Below are positions 36,942 to 48,891 of a stretch of DNA of 64,000 nt, piece after piece. The notes under the pieces were generated by a model. That model made no database searches, was not told the origin of the DNA, and saw nothing but the letters and a program-made list of their open reading frames with translations. Positions within the stretch are counted from its first letter, which is position 1, and each line of letters starts with the position of its first letter. Position numbers and translations under genes: made by a program. Source of the DNA: Polychytrium aggregatum (Eukaryota; Chytridiomycota; Chytridiomycetes; Polychytriales); NCBI RefSeq assembly GCF_025602895.1, contig NW_026516258.1:241289-305288 (forward strand), given 5' to 3'.

Positions 36942-37865
36942 GACTTCATGGGGCACTCCTTGGCCTGGTGTCCCGGTCGGTGACAGAAGAAGCAGGAACC
37001 ATGGCGGAGGTCCTCCTGCTTCTGTCTGTCCTTGGGGGAGACGGTGGCAGCTTGCTGGAACCGGGAGCGGGGAGGGCCACGAGCCTCCATGGCGTTGACG
37101 TCAACGTCCATGGGCTCAGGCATGGGTCTTGCGGGCGGGGCCGGGCGAGGCGGACGGGCCGGGACGTGATGAGACCGATGGCCGCCTGCCAGCTGCGGGT
37201 AGAACTGGCGGCCATGGTACTGGACGTTGTCGAGGTTCTCGGCAACGTCCATCATCACGTCCAGGGACTTGCGGGCATCAGGGTTGCTGGCGATGTACTC
37301 TCTGATCTTGGGCTTGAGGCCCTTCTGGAAGAGGTACATCGCATCAGCAGAGCCCAGCTCCTCAATCTGGGAGGAGAGGTCTTCAAACTCCTCGATGTAG
37401 CGGGTCACAGAACCACGCTGCACGAGAGAGTATAGCTTGTCACGGGCAATGAGTTCAGCATTGGGGCTGCCGAAGCGGCGACGGAGGCGGTCCTTGAAGT
37501 CGTCAAACACATCTTCGCTCTGCTCGTCGAACCCTTGGCGGCGGTACCAACGGTACGCCTGGTCCTTCAAGCAGAGCTTGGCGGCGACGATGTGGTGGGT
37601 GGGGGCGACTTGGGCAGCATCGAAGGTAGTCCTCGAGTTGCTGCAGCCAGTCCTCCACCGAGGAGGAGCGGCTCTTCCCAGTAAACACTGGGGCACGGAA
37701 GGTCTTGAGGAAGGCTTCCGGAAGTGGGCGGGGGTTGCTCATGGCAGGGGCAGGCTCCAGGGACAGAGAGGAGAGTCGGTCGGCAAGAGAGGCGGGATCC
37801 AGCTTGAGGATCTAGAAAGAGGACAAACAGGACGAAAACAAGACGAGGATTTCCGATGCTACCAT
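36920..37865 (-). pseudogene. gag: Gag of H, frameshifted
   Basis: A coding-like frame starts at an ATG using the last LTR base (37865, MVASEIL, as in family I) but meets TAG at 37812-37814. It then continues in the same frame (ILKLDPASLADRL, MSNPRPLPEAF at 37742) until a one-base indel at about 37621-37625, after LQQLEDYL. The rest (AAQVAPTHHIVAAKLCL onward) is clean to the zinc knuckle CFFCHRPGHQAKEC and the stop at 36920. Either 37742 is the true start and the upstream part is leader, or the copy has two lesions. An intron ending in TTTCTAG at 37812 is a third option. Confidence 0.82.
37852..37864 (-). promoter_or_regulatory. tRNA-type primer-binding site of H
   Basis: Minus strand TGGTAGCATCGGA directly after the 5' LTR, identical for 13 nt to the sites of I1 and I2 and then diverging (AATCC against CGATCC). 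Confidence 0.8.
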
Positions 37866-38174
37866 GTAACGTCCACTACTGGGACGTTGGGGCAAGACGG
37901 GGAGGGAGGGGGTACAAGACAAGACAGGACAGGGCAGAACAGGGCGGTGCTAGGCTACTCTAGCGGACGGGTGAGCTCGGGGAAGCACTTACGTTTATTC
38001 ACGATAAAACCGAACTCCAGACAAACGGGGGGAACGGGGGCAACCCGCAGGTATACCCTGCGGTGGCCTGCCTGCGGTGCGTGAAAACGCAAAGCGCAGC
38101 ACAGGTCACGACCCACTGCGCCGCGCAGTACGCGCAGTACGCGCAGCACAGCGTCGGAGATACCATCTCCTACA
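37865..38174 (-). repeat. 5' LTR of H (310 bp)
   Basis: Same ends as 26083-26392 with one visible base difference. Right flank CCGTG (38175-38179) is the target duplication. Confidence 0.94.
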
Positions 38175-38236
38175 CCGTGACTATTCGATTTATTTCCACC
38201 ATTTCCGTCGCTTGTGAGAACGCCTCTGGTGGAAGG
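38175..38236 (-). pseudogene. Pol of G, piece 3 (RNase H-integrase linker)
   Basis: 62 bp between H and the E dimer. On the minus strand it reads PPEAFSQATEMVEINRIVT in the frame that joins piece 2 (VQLQVDQPLV) on one side and piece 4 (QMHQELL) on the other. Bounded by the duplications CCGTG and GAAGG. Confidence 0.82.
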
Positions 38237-39028
38237 TGTTAGAGTCCAAAGGGGACTCAACGGCAAAGGAAGAAGTGAGCTCGAAGTGAGCTCAGGGAAA
38301 GCAAGGGTAAAGTCCGAAGTGGACTCGGAGAGGGAGCGAGGGAAGCAAAGATCCGTTCAAGATAAGACTTGTCTCGAAATGAGACGTGAGGAACACTCAG
38401 AGAATAAAGTAGAAGGCACTTTATTTAGTCCTATTTTGAACGCTGAGGTTCGACTACACATCGCGGGGGTCAGGCTATTTATAGACAAGTCCGGACTTGG
38501 CAGCGAAGGGCGGCCAAGGGAGGGAAAAGTGGGCGATCGAGCGGGGCGAAGGGGGCGATGCACGAGCGAGGGCCGAGAAGGACCACCGAGACAGGCAGAG
38601 AACCAAAGCGAGAGAGGCGCAAGCAAAAGCGAAGCACCTGGCAGGAGAAACGTGCAAAGGCGAAGCAATGTGACTCAACATCCACGAAGCGGATTGGTCA
38701 AGTATAAGGTTGGGGCAAATGCATGCGAGATGAACAAGAGATCGGGGCGGTCAGGCAGGTCATGAGTCACCGGTGGGGGGACACATGACCGGCAGCCGAA
38801 TTGCAACCAATCGCAGCAAGGCGCGTGCACAAACAAACCGGCGCGTGCGAAGAAGACAAAGGAAGCGGAGCAGCGCGGGAAAACGGAAGTGCGGAATGGA
38901 GCGGAAAAGACAGGCAAAAGGCGGAAAATCGGAGGGGAACTGCAAGGCTACACACAAACAAACAGAAAGGCAAAAGAACAGCCAAGTGTGCAGTCAAAGT
39001 GGAGAACAAGCAGGAGCTATCCCTAACA
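38237..39028 (-). repeat. E dimer, 3'-most LTR (792 bp)
   Basis: Minus strand TGTTAGGGATAGC to GACTCTAACA, with the usual TATAAATAG and the self-primer sequence. It follows directly on G piece 3. Confidence 0.94.
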
Positions 39029-42000
39029 TCATCCCCTTCCTTAGCGACGAACTCCGGACGTCGCCTTCGGCTTTGAGGGATAGCGAAGGTGGAAGTCAGC
39101 AACAAGATCAGTGGCGTGGGAAACATTGGCAGCGGGCTCCCAAGACCGGTCAGTCTCGGAATAGCCCTTCCACTGAACCAAGTACTGTAAGCGACCACGG
39201 AAGAGCCGAGAATCGAGAACAGTCTCGACCTCAAACTCTTCCTGGGAGTCAACAAGAATGGGAGGTGGTTCGGGTTGGGTGAACTCGGGAACAATGTCCT
39301 TCGTTCGGGGTTCAAGGAGGGATACATGAAAGACGGGGTGGACTTTGAGTGTGGAAGGGAGTTTAAGTTCAAAGGCAACGGGGTTGATGCGGCGAAGAAC
39401 TTTAAAGGGGCCAAGCTTTTTCTGGTCAAGCTTGTTGGAGGGACGAAGGGTGCGGATGTGGCGACGATCAAGAAAAACGAGGTCGCCAACGGAGATGTCG
39501 GGAGTGGGGAGACGGGATTTGTTGGCCTGCACAGTGTAGGACTCTTGGGCAACCCGGAGGTTGGCCTTGAGATCCTCGAGAACGGTCTGAAGTCGGTCGA
39601 CACGTTCTTCGGCAGAGGGCACAACAGAGGGATCACGGATGATAGAGGGATCAAAAATGGGGTGATGGCCATGGACTGCAAAGAAGGGAGTCATGCCAGT
39701 GGAGGTGTTTTCCGAGTTGTTGTAAGTGAACTCGGCAAGGGGAAGGTGAAGGGTCCAGTCGTCTTGCAGGTAATTGCAATGGATACGCAAATACTGCTCG
39801 ATGACCTGGTTGAGAACCTCGGTCGAACCGTCGGTCTCGGGGTGGAAGGCAGAAGAAAGGGAAATCTTCGTCTTCAGAAGCTCATTGAAGCGCCTCCAGA
39901 AGGCCGAAGTAAACTGAGTTCCTCGGTCCGAAACAATAGACCGGGGACAACCATGCAAGCGGAAGATGTGGGAGAGGAAGAGTTCGGCGGTTTGCTCGCC
40001 TGTAACCGTCTTCGTGGTGGGCACAAAGTGTGCTTGTTTGGACAGGCGGTCCTTAACCACGAAGATCGAGTCAAAGCCGTTCGAAGGTGGGAGATCCGTG
40101 ATGAAGTCCATCGACAGGTCCCACCAACGTTCGGAAGGAACGGGGAGAGGGTGAAGTAAACCATAAGGGGAGTGACGGGACGGCTTGGCTCGCTGGCACG
40201 CTTCACAATTAGCAATGAAGCGACGCACAGACTTACGAAGCCGGGGCCAGTGAAAGTCCCGGGAGATGAGCTCAACGGTCTTGGCAAGACCAAAGTGACC
40301 AGCGGCAGCGGAGCAGTGACGTTGCTCAAACACTTTGAGCTGGAGCTCGGGGGAAGGGACAACGATCAGGTCTTTAAAGTAAAGGAGACCGTCACGGAAG
40401 GAGTAATCGCCATCAAGACGTTTGGCGTTAAAGTCAGAAAGGAGGGAACAAGAAAGGGTGGCAGCTCGAATCTCGGAAAGAAAGTCGGGATTCGAGCCGA
40501 TAACAGTGATGCTGTCGAGAGAAATAGACTCGAACAGCTGAAGGAAGTTGGTGGAGTGGAGGGAGTCACCAGGCTTTATCTCAAAGTCAGAACGGCGACT
40601 GAGAGCATCGGCTTTGGTGTTGAGGCGACCAGGGCGGTGGTAAATGCGAAAAGCAAAGTCAGAAAGGAATTGGGCCCACCGGAACTGGCGGCGAGAAAGT
40701 TGGGAAGCGGAAGTGAACCGGGTAAGGTTCTGATGATCAGAGAAAACAAGAGTGGGATGATCGGGTCGGCAGCCATCAAGTAATGACGCCAGGCAGTGAA
40801 GGAATCGACAATAGCAAGGAGCTCTTTGTCGTGAGTGTCATAATTCACCTCGGCGGGACGGAATTGCCGAGAGTGAAAAGCAACGGGGTGAAGAGCGCCG
40901 TCAGGGTCAAACTGGGAAAGGACGGCACCCAAAGCAAAGTCAGAAGCATCGGGCTCGATGACAGCGGGTTTAGGAGAAATCAAAGTATCGAAGAATAGGT
41001 GCGGAAGTGAAGGAATGTTTAAGAGAATCAAAAGCCTCTTGGGCCTCGGGAGACCAAGAGAAGGTGGAGGATTTGGTAGTGAGGGAAGTCAAAGGACGAG
41101 CAAGTGCAGGAAAAGTCCTTGACGAAGCGGCGGTAAAAGTTTGCGAAACCAATAAAAACTTGGATATCGCGAGCAGAAGAGGGAACAGGCCAAAGAGAAA
41201 CGGCCTCGACCTTGGCAGGGTCCATTTTGATGCCATCGGCAGAAATGATCATGCCGAGAAAGTCAACTTCAGAAAGGTCAAAAGAACACTTGGCCGGATT
41301 GACCTTAAGGGAGTGTTCACGAAGGCGAGAAAGAACAAGCTTAACATGCTCCTCATGCTCCTGGGGATCTTTTGAGAAGATCAGGATGTCGTCAAGATAA
41401 ATGACAACACAGACACCAAGGAGGTCCGAGAAGATGTCGTTCATAAAAAACTGAAAAGCAGCGGGGGCATTCGAAAGACCAAAGGGGATAACATTGTACT
41501 CAAATGAGCCAGATTTACAAACAAAAGCAGTCTTCCACTCATCGCCCTTCTTGACACGAACCAAGTGGTAAGCATCAGGAAGGTCAAGGTGTGAGAAGAC
41601 GCGGGCAGAAGAAAGTTTATCCAGAAGATCCTGGAAGAGGGGAAGAGGGTAACGGTTCTTCTTCGTGATGGCATTGAGGCCCCGGTAGTCGACGCAAAGG
41701 CGAAGACCACCATTGGGCTTCTTCACGAAGAAGCAGGGAGCACCAACGGGAGAAGAGGATTTGGAGATCCAACCACGTGCGAGGGCGTTGGTCAGATACT
41801 CCGAAAGAGCAGATTCCTCGGCCGGGGACAAAGGATAGACTTTCCCCGGCTTTGGCAAACGAGGTTCCTTTCCATCCTCGGTCCGTACAAACTCAATAGG
41901 ACAAGTCATACGGACGGTGAGGAGGCAAGGAAGAAGGAGGGTCAGACTTGAGGCTGAAAACGTCGCCAAACTCATTGTATTTGAGTGGGACACCTCGAGA

Positions 42001-42866
42001 GTCAACAGGGGTGCCAGACTCGGCATACACCTTCGTCGTGAGCACGGACCTTATCGACACCGTAGGATACGTCTCCGGCGAAGGAGGACGGATATCCATT
42101 TGGGCAGCGAAAATGTCGAGCTTGTCTTCCCGTGCAAGACGGAGAAGACTCGCCGCATTAACGAGCTCAATGTCGGGTGAAGATAAAGCCGTTGGCTCTT
42201 CAGAAAGCGAAGCAGAGTCAAGGCGGGAAGAAAGGGAAGGCGAAGTGCCAAAGGAGGGAACCGGTGTAAGGGAAGGACCGGAGGGAGGAGAGTCAAAGGC
42301 GAAGTGCCCGAAGGGGGAGGCGAGGAGCCGGAAGCGGACGGAGTGTCCAAGGAAGAAGCAGAGACATCCGCGAGGATGTGTCCATCAGCAAGGCAAGAGG
42401 GATCGGAGAATGAAAGGGAGAGGGACTTCCAATTAACAACTGGATTATGCAAGCGCATCCAGGGAAGACCAAGAGTGATGGGAGTGGTGGAGAGTCGAGT
42501 CACAAGAAAAGAAATCGACTCGGTGTGGGAACCAATGGTCAGAGTCAAAGGCAGCGGTTTGGAAACGAATGAAACCGGCCGAAGAACCATCAGCAAGGGA
42601 AACGGAGTAAGGAGTAGAAAGAGGGATAAGAGAGAGTTTATGGAGATCCGCAAAGGCAGGATCAATGAGGGCAAGAGCGGAACATCCATCATCAATAAAG
42701 ACAGAAAGGGAGATGGAGACCGGGCCAGAAAGACTCATGACGATAAGAGTGGCCGGAAGAAGAAGCTTATCGTCCGATAATGACGAGTCAGAGGGGGAAG
42801 ATGTTCGTATCGCCGAACAGACCACCTCGCTTACTTGCGAGGTGCTGCTCGGCTGTGAGCATTTCC
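39029..42866 (-). pseudogene. pol: Pol of the left E unit, many frameshifts
   Basis: Complete domain set, read from the slip site at 42861. Protease FIDDGCSALALID, RT YLDDILIFS (about 41390), RNase H ([14 protein letters not shown]), integrase (CEACQRAK, SMDFITDLP, VSDRGTQFTS) and chromodomain (FEVETVLDSRLF to SWEPAANVS) are all recognisable. Compared with the right unit and E1 there are single-base indels near 42555, 42290, 41903, 41110, 40972 and 40760. The integrase-chromodomain part (39041-40333) is one open frame. Most changes are one-base, often beside short homopolymers, so assembly error is possible for some. Confidence 0.87.
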
Positions 42867-42867
42867 C
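42812..42867 (-). promoter_or_regulatory. -1 ribosomal frameshift signal, left E unit
   Basis: Slippery GGGAAAT (42867-42861), 7-nt spacer, outer stem GCCGA/TCGGC and inner stem CACCTCGC/GCGAGGTG. In this copy the -1 frame runs open into protease (GKCSQPSSTSQVSEVV). Confidence 0.85.
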
Positions 42868-43786
42868 GAGTTCCGTTTGACCAGAACCGGGCACTGCTGA
42901 ACATCGCGACTGCCGGGACAAGACTTTTCCCCGCAGTACAAGCAGAGACCCTGCTCACGACGTCGCTTTTTCTCGACGTCGGAGAGCTTAGCAGGGCGGA
43001 CCGAGACAGAGTCAAGGTCCATGGGAGTGGGTGCAGAAGAGGAGGAAGAAGAAACATGCGCGGGAGAATGGTGGTGATGGGGAGCAGAGCGAGAAGAAGG
43101 AGGAGGAGGTTGGGAACGGGAGGAGACCTTGAGACGATGGAGGGCATCGTCGTACTCGACCGCTGCCTTGATCAACTCGGGCAAGGAAGCGGGAGCGGGG
43201 CGGAGACCGATGAGGTGGAACTTGACCTCAGACTTCAAACCCTCCTTGAAGAAGTGCATCTTGGTGGGTTCGTCAGTCTGGACGCGGGCGGCGAGCTGGA
43301 CGAAGCGGGTGGCGAAGGCTTGGCAGGACTTGAGCTGGACCAAGCGCTTTGAGGTCGTTCAAGGCCTTATCTTGCGAGGAGGCCGTGTCCTCACCGAAGG
43401 TCGACTTGAGGGCAACTTCAAAATCCGCGAAGGAAGCCGGGAAGCGGTTGGCCATATAGAAGGCGGCCTCGTACCACTTGAAAGCTTCAGCCGCGGAGGA
43501 AGGAGGTGGCATAAAGGACCTTCTGGCGCTCGGGCGCGAAGAAGGCAGGATCGGCGAGGAAGACGAGGTGGCACTGGGCGAGGAAGGCCGTCGTCTCGTC
43601 GCGGGAACCTAGGAACTCCTTGGGCTTGTTCACCTGGTAGACCTGGCGGGGAGCGGCGGCGGGAGCTTGCAGATCTTGGATCTGACGATGGAGAGCAGCG
43701 TTCTGGGTCATGAGGGCGTTCATACGCTCCTCCATGCGCGCCAGATACGCATTGAGATCTGCAGGGGGTGCAGCAGGCTCAGCCAT
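42831..43786 (-). pseudogene. gag: Gag of the left E unit, two one-base insertions
   Basis: Starts at 43786 (MAEPAAPPADLN). A one-base insertion near 43490 gives TGA right after SFLRG; the shifted frame continues (EAFKWYEAAF) until a second insertion near 43346 (after NDLK). The last part (VQLKSCQAFATRF) is clean to the Cys-only knuckle CLYCGEKSC and the stop. Confidence 0.87.
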
Positions 43787-43843
43787 CGGATCGACGAGGG
43801 AAAGAGAGGCGAAAGAAGAAGAAAGGCCGGGAAGCCAAGAGGG

Positions 43844-43855
43844 AGCGTTCAAAAT
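43844..43855 (-). promoter_or_regulatory. Self-primer binding site, left E unit
   Basis: Minus strand ATTTTGAACGCT, 2 nt from the LTR; complement of AGCGTTCAAAAT in the LTR. Confidence 0.85.
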
Positions 43856-43857
43856 GA

Positions 43858-44649
43858 TGTTAGAGTCCAAAGGGGACTCAACGGCAAAAGAAGAAGTGAG
43901 CTCGAAGTGAGCTCAGGGAAAGCAAGGGTAGAGTCCGAAGTGGACTCGGAGAGGGAGCGAGGGAAGCAAAGATCCGTTCAAGATAAGACTTGTCTCGAAA
44001 TGAGACGTGAGGAACACTCAGAGAATAAAGTAGAAGGCACTTTATTTAGTCCTATTTTGAACGCTGAGGTTCGACTACACATCGCGGGGGTCAGGCTATT
44101 TATAGACAAGTCCGGACTTGGCAGCGAAGGGCGGCCAAGGGAGGGAAAAGTGGGCGATCGAGCAGGGCGAAGGGGGCGATGCACGAACGAGGGCCGAGAA
44201 GGACCACCGAGACAGGCAGAGAACCAAAGCGAGAGAGGCGCAAGCAAAAGCGAAGCACCTGGCAGGAGAAACGTGCAAAGGCGAAGCAATGTGACTCAAC
44301 GTCCAAGAAGCGGATTGGTCAAGTATAAGGTTGGGGCAAATGCATGCGAGATGAACAAGAGATCGGGGCGGTCAGGCAGGTCATGAGTCACCGGTGGGGG
44401 GACACATGACCGGCAGCCGAATTGCAACCAATCGCAGCAAGGCGCGTGCACAAACAAACCGGCGCGTGCGAAGAAGACAAAGGAAGCGGAGCAGCGCGGG
44501 AAAACGGAAGTGCGGAAGGAGCGGAAAAGACAGGCAAAAGGCGGAAAATCGGAGGGGAACTGCAAGGCTACACACAAACAAACAGAAAGGCAAAAGAACT
44601 AGCCAAGTGTGCAGTCAAAGTGGAGAACAAGCAGGAGCTATCCCTAACA
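43858..44649 (-). repeat. E dimer, central shared LTR (792 bp)
   Basis: Serves as 5' LTR of the left unit and 3' LTR of the right unit. Same ends and elements as the outer LTRs, with a handful of differences. Confidence 0.94.
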
Positions 44650-47600
44650 TCATCCCCTTCCTTAGCGACGAACTCCGGACGTCGCCTTCGGCTTTGAGGG
44701 ATAGCGAAGGTGGAAGTCAGCAACAAGATCAGTGGCGTGGGAAACATTGGCAGCGGGCTCCCAAGACCGGTCAGTCTCGGAATAGCCCTTCCACTGAACC
44801 AAGTACTGTAAGCGACCACGGAAGAGCCGAGAATCGAGAACAGTCTCGACCTCAAACTCTTCCTGGGAGTTAACAAGAATGGGAGGTGGTTCTGGTTGGG
44901 TGAACTCGGGAACAATGTCCTTCGTTCGGGGTTCAAGGAGGGATACATGAAAACGGGGTGAACTTTGAAGTGTGGAAGGGAGTTTAAGCTCAAAGGCAAC
45001 GGGGTTGATGCGGCGAAGAACTTTAAAGGGGCCAAGCTTTTTCTGGTCAAGCTTGTTGGAGGGACGAAGGGTGCGGATGTGGCGACGATCAAGAAAAACG
45101 AGGTCGCCAACGGAGATGTCGGGAGTGGGGAGACGGGATTTGTTGGCCTGCACAGTGTAGGACTCTTGGGCAACCCGGAGGTTGGCCTTGAGATCCTCGA
45201 GAACGGTCTGAAGTCGGTCGACACGTTCTTCGGCAGAGGGCACAACAGAGGGATCACGAATGATAGAGGGATCGAAAATGGGGTGATGGCCATGGACTGC
45301 AAAGAAGGGAGTCATGCCAGTGGAGGTGTTTTCCGAGTTGTTGTAAGTGAACTCGGCAAGGGGAAGGTGAAGGGTCCAGTCGTCTTGCAGGTAATTGCAA
45401 TGGATACGCAAATACTGCTCGATGACCTGGTTGAGAACCTCGGTCGAACCGTCGGTCTCGGGGTGGAAGGCAGAAGAAAGGGAAATCTTCGTCTTCAGAA
45501 GCTCATTGAAGCGCCTCCAGAAGGCCGAAGTAAACTGAGTTCCTCGGTCCGAAACAATAGACCGGGGACAACCATGCAAGCGGAAGATGTGGGAGAGGAA
45601 GAGTTCGGCGGTTTGCTCGCCTGTAACCGTCTTCGTGGTGGGCACAAAGTGTGCTTGTTTGGACAGGCGGTCCTTAACCACGAAGATCGAGTCAAAAGCC
45701 GTTCGAAGGTGGGAGATCCGTGATGAAGTCCATCGACAGGTCCCACCAACGTTCGGAAGGAACGGGGAGAGGGATGAAGTAAACCATAAGGGGAGTGACG
45801 GGACGGCTTGGCTCGCTGGCACGCTTCACAATTAGCAATGAAGCGACGCACAGACTTACGAAGCCGGGGCCAGTGAAAGTCCCGGGAGACTGAGCTCAAC
45901 GGTCTTGGCAAGACCAAAGTGACCAGCGGCAGCGGAGCAGTGACGTTGCTCAAACACTTTGAGCTGGAGCTCGGGGGAAGGGACAACGATCAGGTCTTTA
46001 AAGTAAAGGAGACCGTCACGGAAGGAGTAATCGCCATCAAGACGTTTGGCGTTAAAGTCAGAAAGGAGGGAACAAGAAAGGGTGGCAGCTCGAATCTCGG
46101 AAAGAAAGTCGGGATTCGAGCCGATAACAGTGATGCTGTCGAGAGAAATAGACTCGAACAGCTGAAGGAAGTTGGTGGAGTGGAGGGAGTCACCAGGCTT
46201 TATCTCAAAGTCAGAACGGCGACTGAGAGCATCGGCTTTGGTGTTGAGACGACCAGGGCGGTGGTAAATGCGAAAAGCAAAGTCAGAAAGGAATTGGGCC
46301 CACCGGAACTGGCGGCGAGAAAGTTGAGAAGCGGCAGTGAACCGGGTAAGGTTCTGATGATCAGAGAAAACAAGAGTGGGAATATCAGGGTCGGCAGCCA
46401 TCAAGTAATGACGCCAGGCGGTAAAGGAATCGACAATGGCGAGGAGCTCTTTGTCGTGAGTGTCATAATTCACCTCGGCGGGACGGAATTGCCGAGAGTG
46501 AAAAGCAACGGGGTGAAGAGCGCCGTCAGGGTCAAACTGAGAAAGGACGGCACCCAAAGCAAAGTCAGAAGCATCGGGCTCGATGACAGCGGGTTTAGAG
46601 AAATCAAAGTATCGAAGAATAGGTGCGGAAGTGAAGGAAAGTTTAAGAGAATCAAAAGCCTCTTGGGCCTCGGGAGACCAAGAGAAGGTGGAGGATTTGG
46701 TAGTGAGGGAAGTCAAAGGACGAGCAAGTGCGGAAAAGTCCTTGACGAAGCGGCGGTAAAAGTTTGCGAAACCAATAAAGACTTGGATGTCGCGAGCAGA
46801 AGAGGGAACAGGCCAAAGGGAAACGGCCTCGACCTTGGCAGGGTCCATTTTAATGCCATCGGCAGAAATGATCATGCCGAGAAAGTCAACTTCAGAAAGG
46901 TCAAAAGAACACTTGGCCGGATTGACCTTAAGGGAGTGTTCACGAAGGCGAGAAAGAACAAGCTTAACATGCTCCTCATGCTCCTGGGGATCTTTTGAGA
47001 AGATCAGGATGTCGTCAAGATAAATGACAACACAGACACCAAGGAGGTCCGAGAAGATGTCGTTCATAAAAAACTGAAAAGCAGCGGGGGCATTCGAAAG
47101 ACCAAAGGGGATAACATTGTACTCAAATGAGCCAGATTTGCAAACAAAAGCAGTCTTCCACTCATCGCCCTTCTTGACACGAACCAAGTGGTAAGCATCA
47201 GGAAGATCAAGGTGTGAGAAGACGCGGGCAGAAGAAAGTTTATCCAGAAGATCCTGGAAGAGGGGAAGAGGGTAACGGTTCTTCTTCGTGATGGCATTGA
47301 GGCCCCGGTAGTCGACGCAAAGGCGAAGACCACCATTGGGCTTCTTCACGAAGAAGCAGGGAGCACCAACGGGAGAAGAGGATTTGGAGATCCAACCACG
47401 TGCGAGGGCGTTGGTCAGATACTCCGAAAGAGCAGATTCCTCGGCCGGGGACAAAGGATAGACTTTCCCCGGCTTTGGCAAACGAGGTTCCTTTCCATCC
47501 TCGGTCCGTACAAACTCAATAGACAAGTCATACGGACGGTGAGGAGGCAAGGAAGAAGGAGGGTCAGACTTGAGGCTGAAAACGTCGCCAAACTCATTGT

Positions 47601-48112
47601 ATTTGAGTGGGACACCTCGAGAGTCAACAGGGGTGCCAGACTCGGCATACACCTTCGTCGTGAGCACGGACCTTATCGACACCGTAGGATACGTCTCCGG
47701 CGAAGGAGGACGGATATCCATTTGGGCAGCGAAAATGTCGAGCTTGTCTTCCCGTGCAAGACGGAGAAGACTCGCCGCATTAACGAGCTCAATGTCGGGT
47801 GAAGATAAAGCCGTTGGCTCTTCAGAAAGCGAAGCAGGGTCAAGGCGGGAAGAAAGGGAAGGCGAAGTGCCAAAGGAGGGAACCGGTGTAAGGGAAGGAC
47901 CGGAGGGAGGAGGAGTCAAAGGCGAAGTGCCCGAAGGGGGAGGCGAGGAGCCGGAAGTGGACGGAGTGTCCAAGGAAGAAGCAGAGACATCCGCGAGGAT
48001 GTGTCCATCAGCAAGGCAAGAGGGGTCGGAGAATGAAAGGGAGAGGGACTTCCAATTAACAACTGGATTGTGCAAGCGCATCCAGGGAAGACCAAGAGTG
48101 ATGGGAGTGGTG
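44650..48112 (-). pseudogene. pol: Pol of the right E unit, protease deleted
   Basis: RT (YLDDILIFS), RNase H and the start of integrase are in one open frame from 48112 to about 45890; two or three one-base insertions (near 45889, 45774 and 45696) then shift the frame, and the integrase core and chromodomain follow to 44662. The protease active site, the frameshift signal and the gag zinc knuckle are gone: gag and pol are fused at a GTGGTG microhomology (48107-48112). The copy therefore cannot make a normal Gag-Pol. Confidence 0.88.
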
Positions 48113-48838
48113 ATGGGGAGCAGAGCGAGAAAAAGGAGGAGGAGGCTGGGAACGGGAGGAGACCTTGAGACGATGAAGGGCATCGTCGTACTCGACCGCT
48201 GCCTTGATCAACTCGGGCAAGGAAGCGGGAGCGGGGCGGAGACCGATCAAATGGAACTTGACTTCAGACTTCAAACCCTCCTTGAAGAAGTGCATCTTGG
48301 TGGGTTCGTCGGTCTGGACTCGGGCGGCAAGTTGGACAAACCGGGTGGCGAAGGCTTGGCAGGATTTAAGTTGGACCAAGCGCTTGAGGTCGTTGAGGGC
48401 CTTATCTTGCGAGGAGGCCGTGTCCTCACCGAAGGTCGACTTGAGGGCAACTTCGAAGTCGGCAAAGGAAGCAGGGAAACGGTTGGCCATGTAGAACGCG
48501 GCCTCGTACCACTTGAAAGCTTCACCACGGAGGAAGGAGGTGGCATAAAGGACCTTCTGGCGCTCGGGCGCGAAGAAGGCGGGATCGGCGAGGAAGACGA
48601 GGTGGCACTGGGCGAGGAAGGCCGTTGTCTCATCACGGGACCCGAGGAACTCCTTGGGCTTGTTGACCTGGTAGACCTGACGGGGAGCGGCGGCGGGAGC
48701 TTGCAGATCTTGGATCTGACGATGGAGAGCAGCGTTCTGGGTCATGAGGGCGTTCATACGCTCCTCCATGCGCGCCAGATACGCATTCAAATCTGCAGGG
48801 GGTGCAGCAGGCTCAGCCATCGGATCGAGTAGGGAAAG
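48107..48838 (-). pseudogene. gag: Gag of the right E unit, C-terminus deleted
   Basis: Begins MAEPAAPPADLN around 48820 and is open through the capsid region (FKWYEAAFYMANRF, VQLKSCQAF, LIGLRPAPASL) to the deletion joint, where it runs out of frame into pol sequence. No zinc knuckle remains. A longer frame begins in the LTR at 48904, which is probably not used. Confidence 0.85.
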
Positions 48839-48877
48839 AGAGGCGAAAGAAGAAGAAAGGCCGGGGAGCCAAGAGGG

Positions 48878-48889
48878 AGCGTTCAAAAT
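48878..48889 (-). promoter_or_regulatory. Self-primer binding site, right E unit
   Basis: Minus strand ATTTTGAACGCT, 2 nt from the LTR at 48892. Confidence 0.85.
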
Positions 48890-48891
48890 GA

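Larger units (their letters stand above)
26083..38174 (-). mobile_element. Element H, complete but carrying two insertions
   Basis: Chromovirus with 310-bp LTRs at both ends differing at one base that I can see, and target duplication CCGTG. Its RT is split by a LINE-like insertion (28778-29662) and the region between gag and protease by element I1 (30975-36691). Removing both restores one pol frame. Gag has its own frame damage. Confidence 0.94.

Noticed and set aside
37812-37865. 17-codon upstream frame in the H leader as a regulatory uORF
   Set aside because: It is in frame with gag and begins like I gag, so a broken gag start is simpler; kept as part of the H gag entry.
45919-46998. 359-residue frame antisense to E pol
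   Set aside because: Shadow of the E RNase H-integrase codons.
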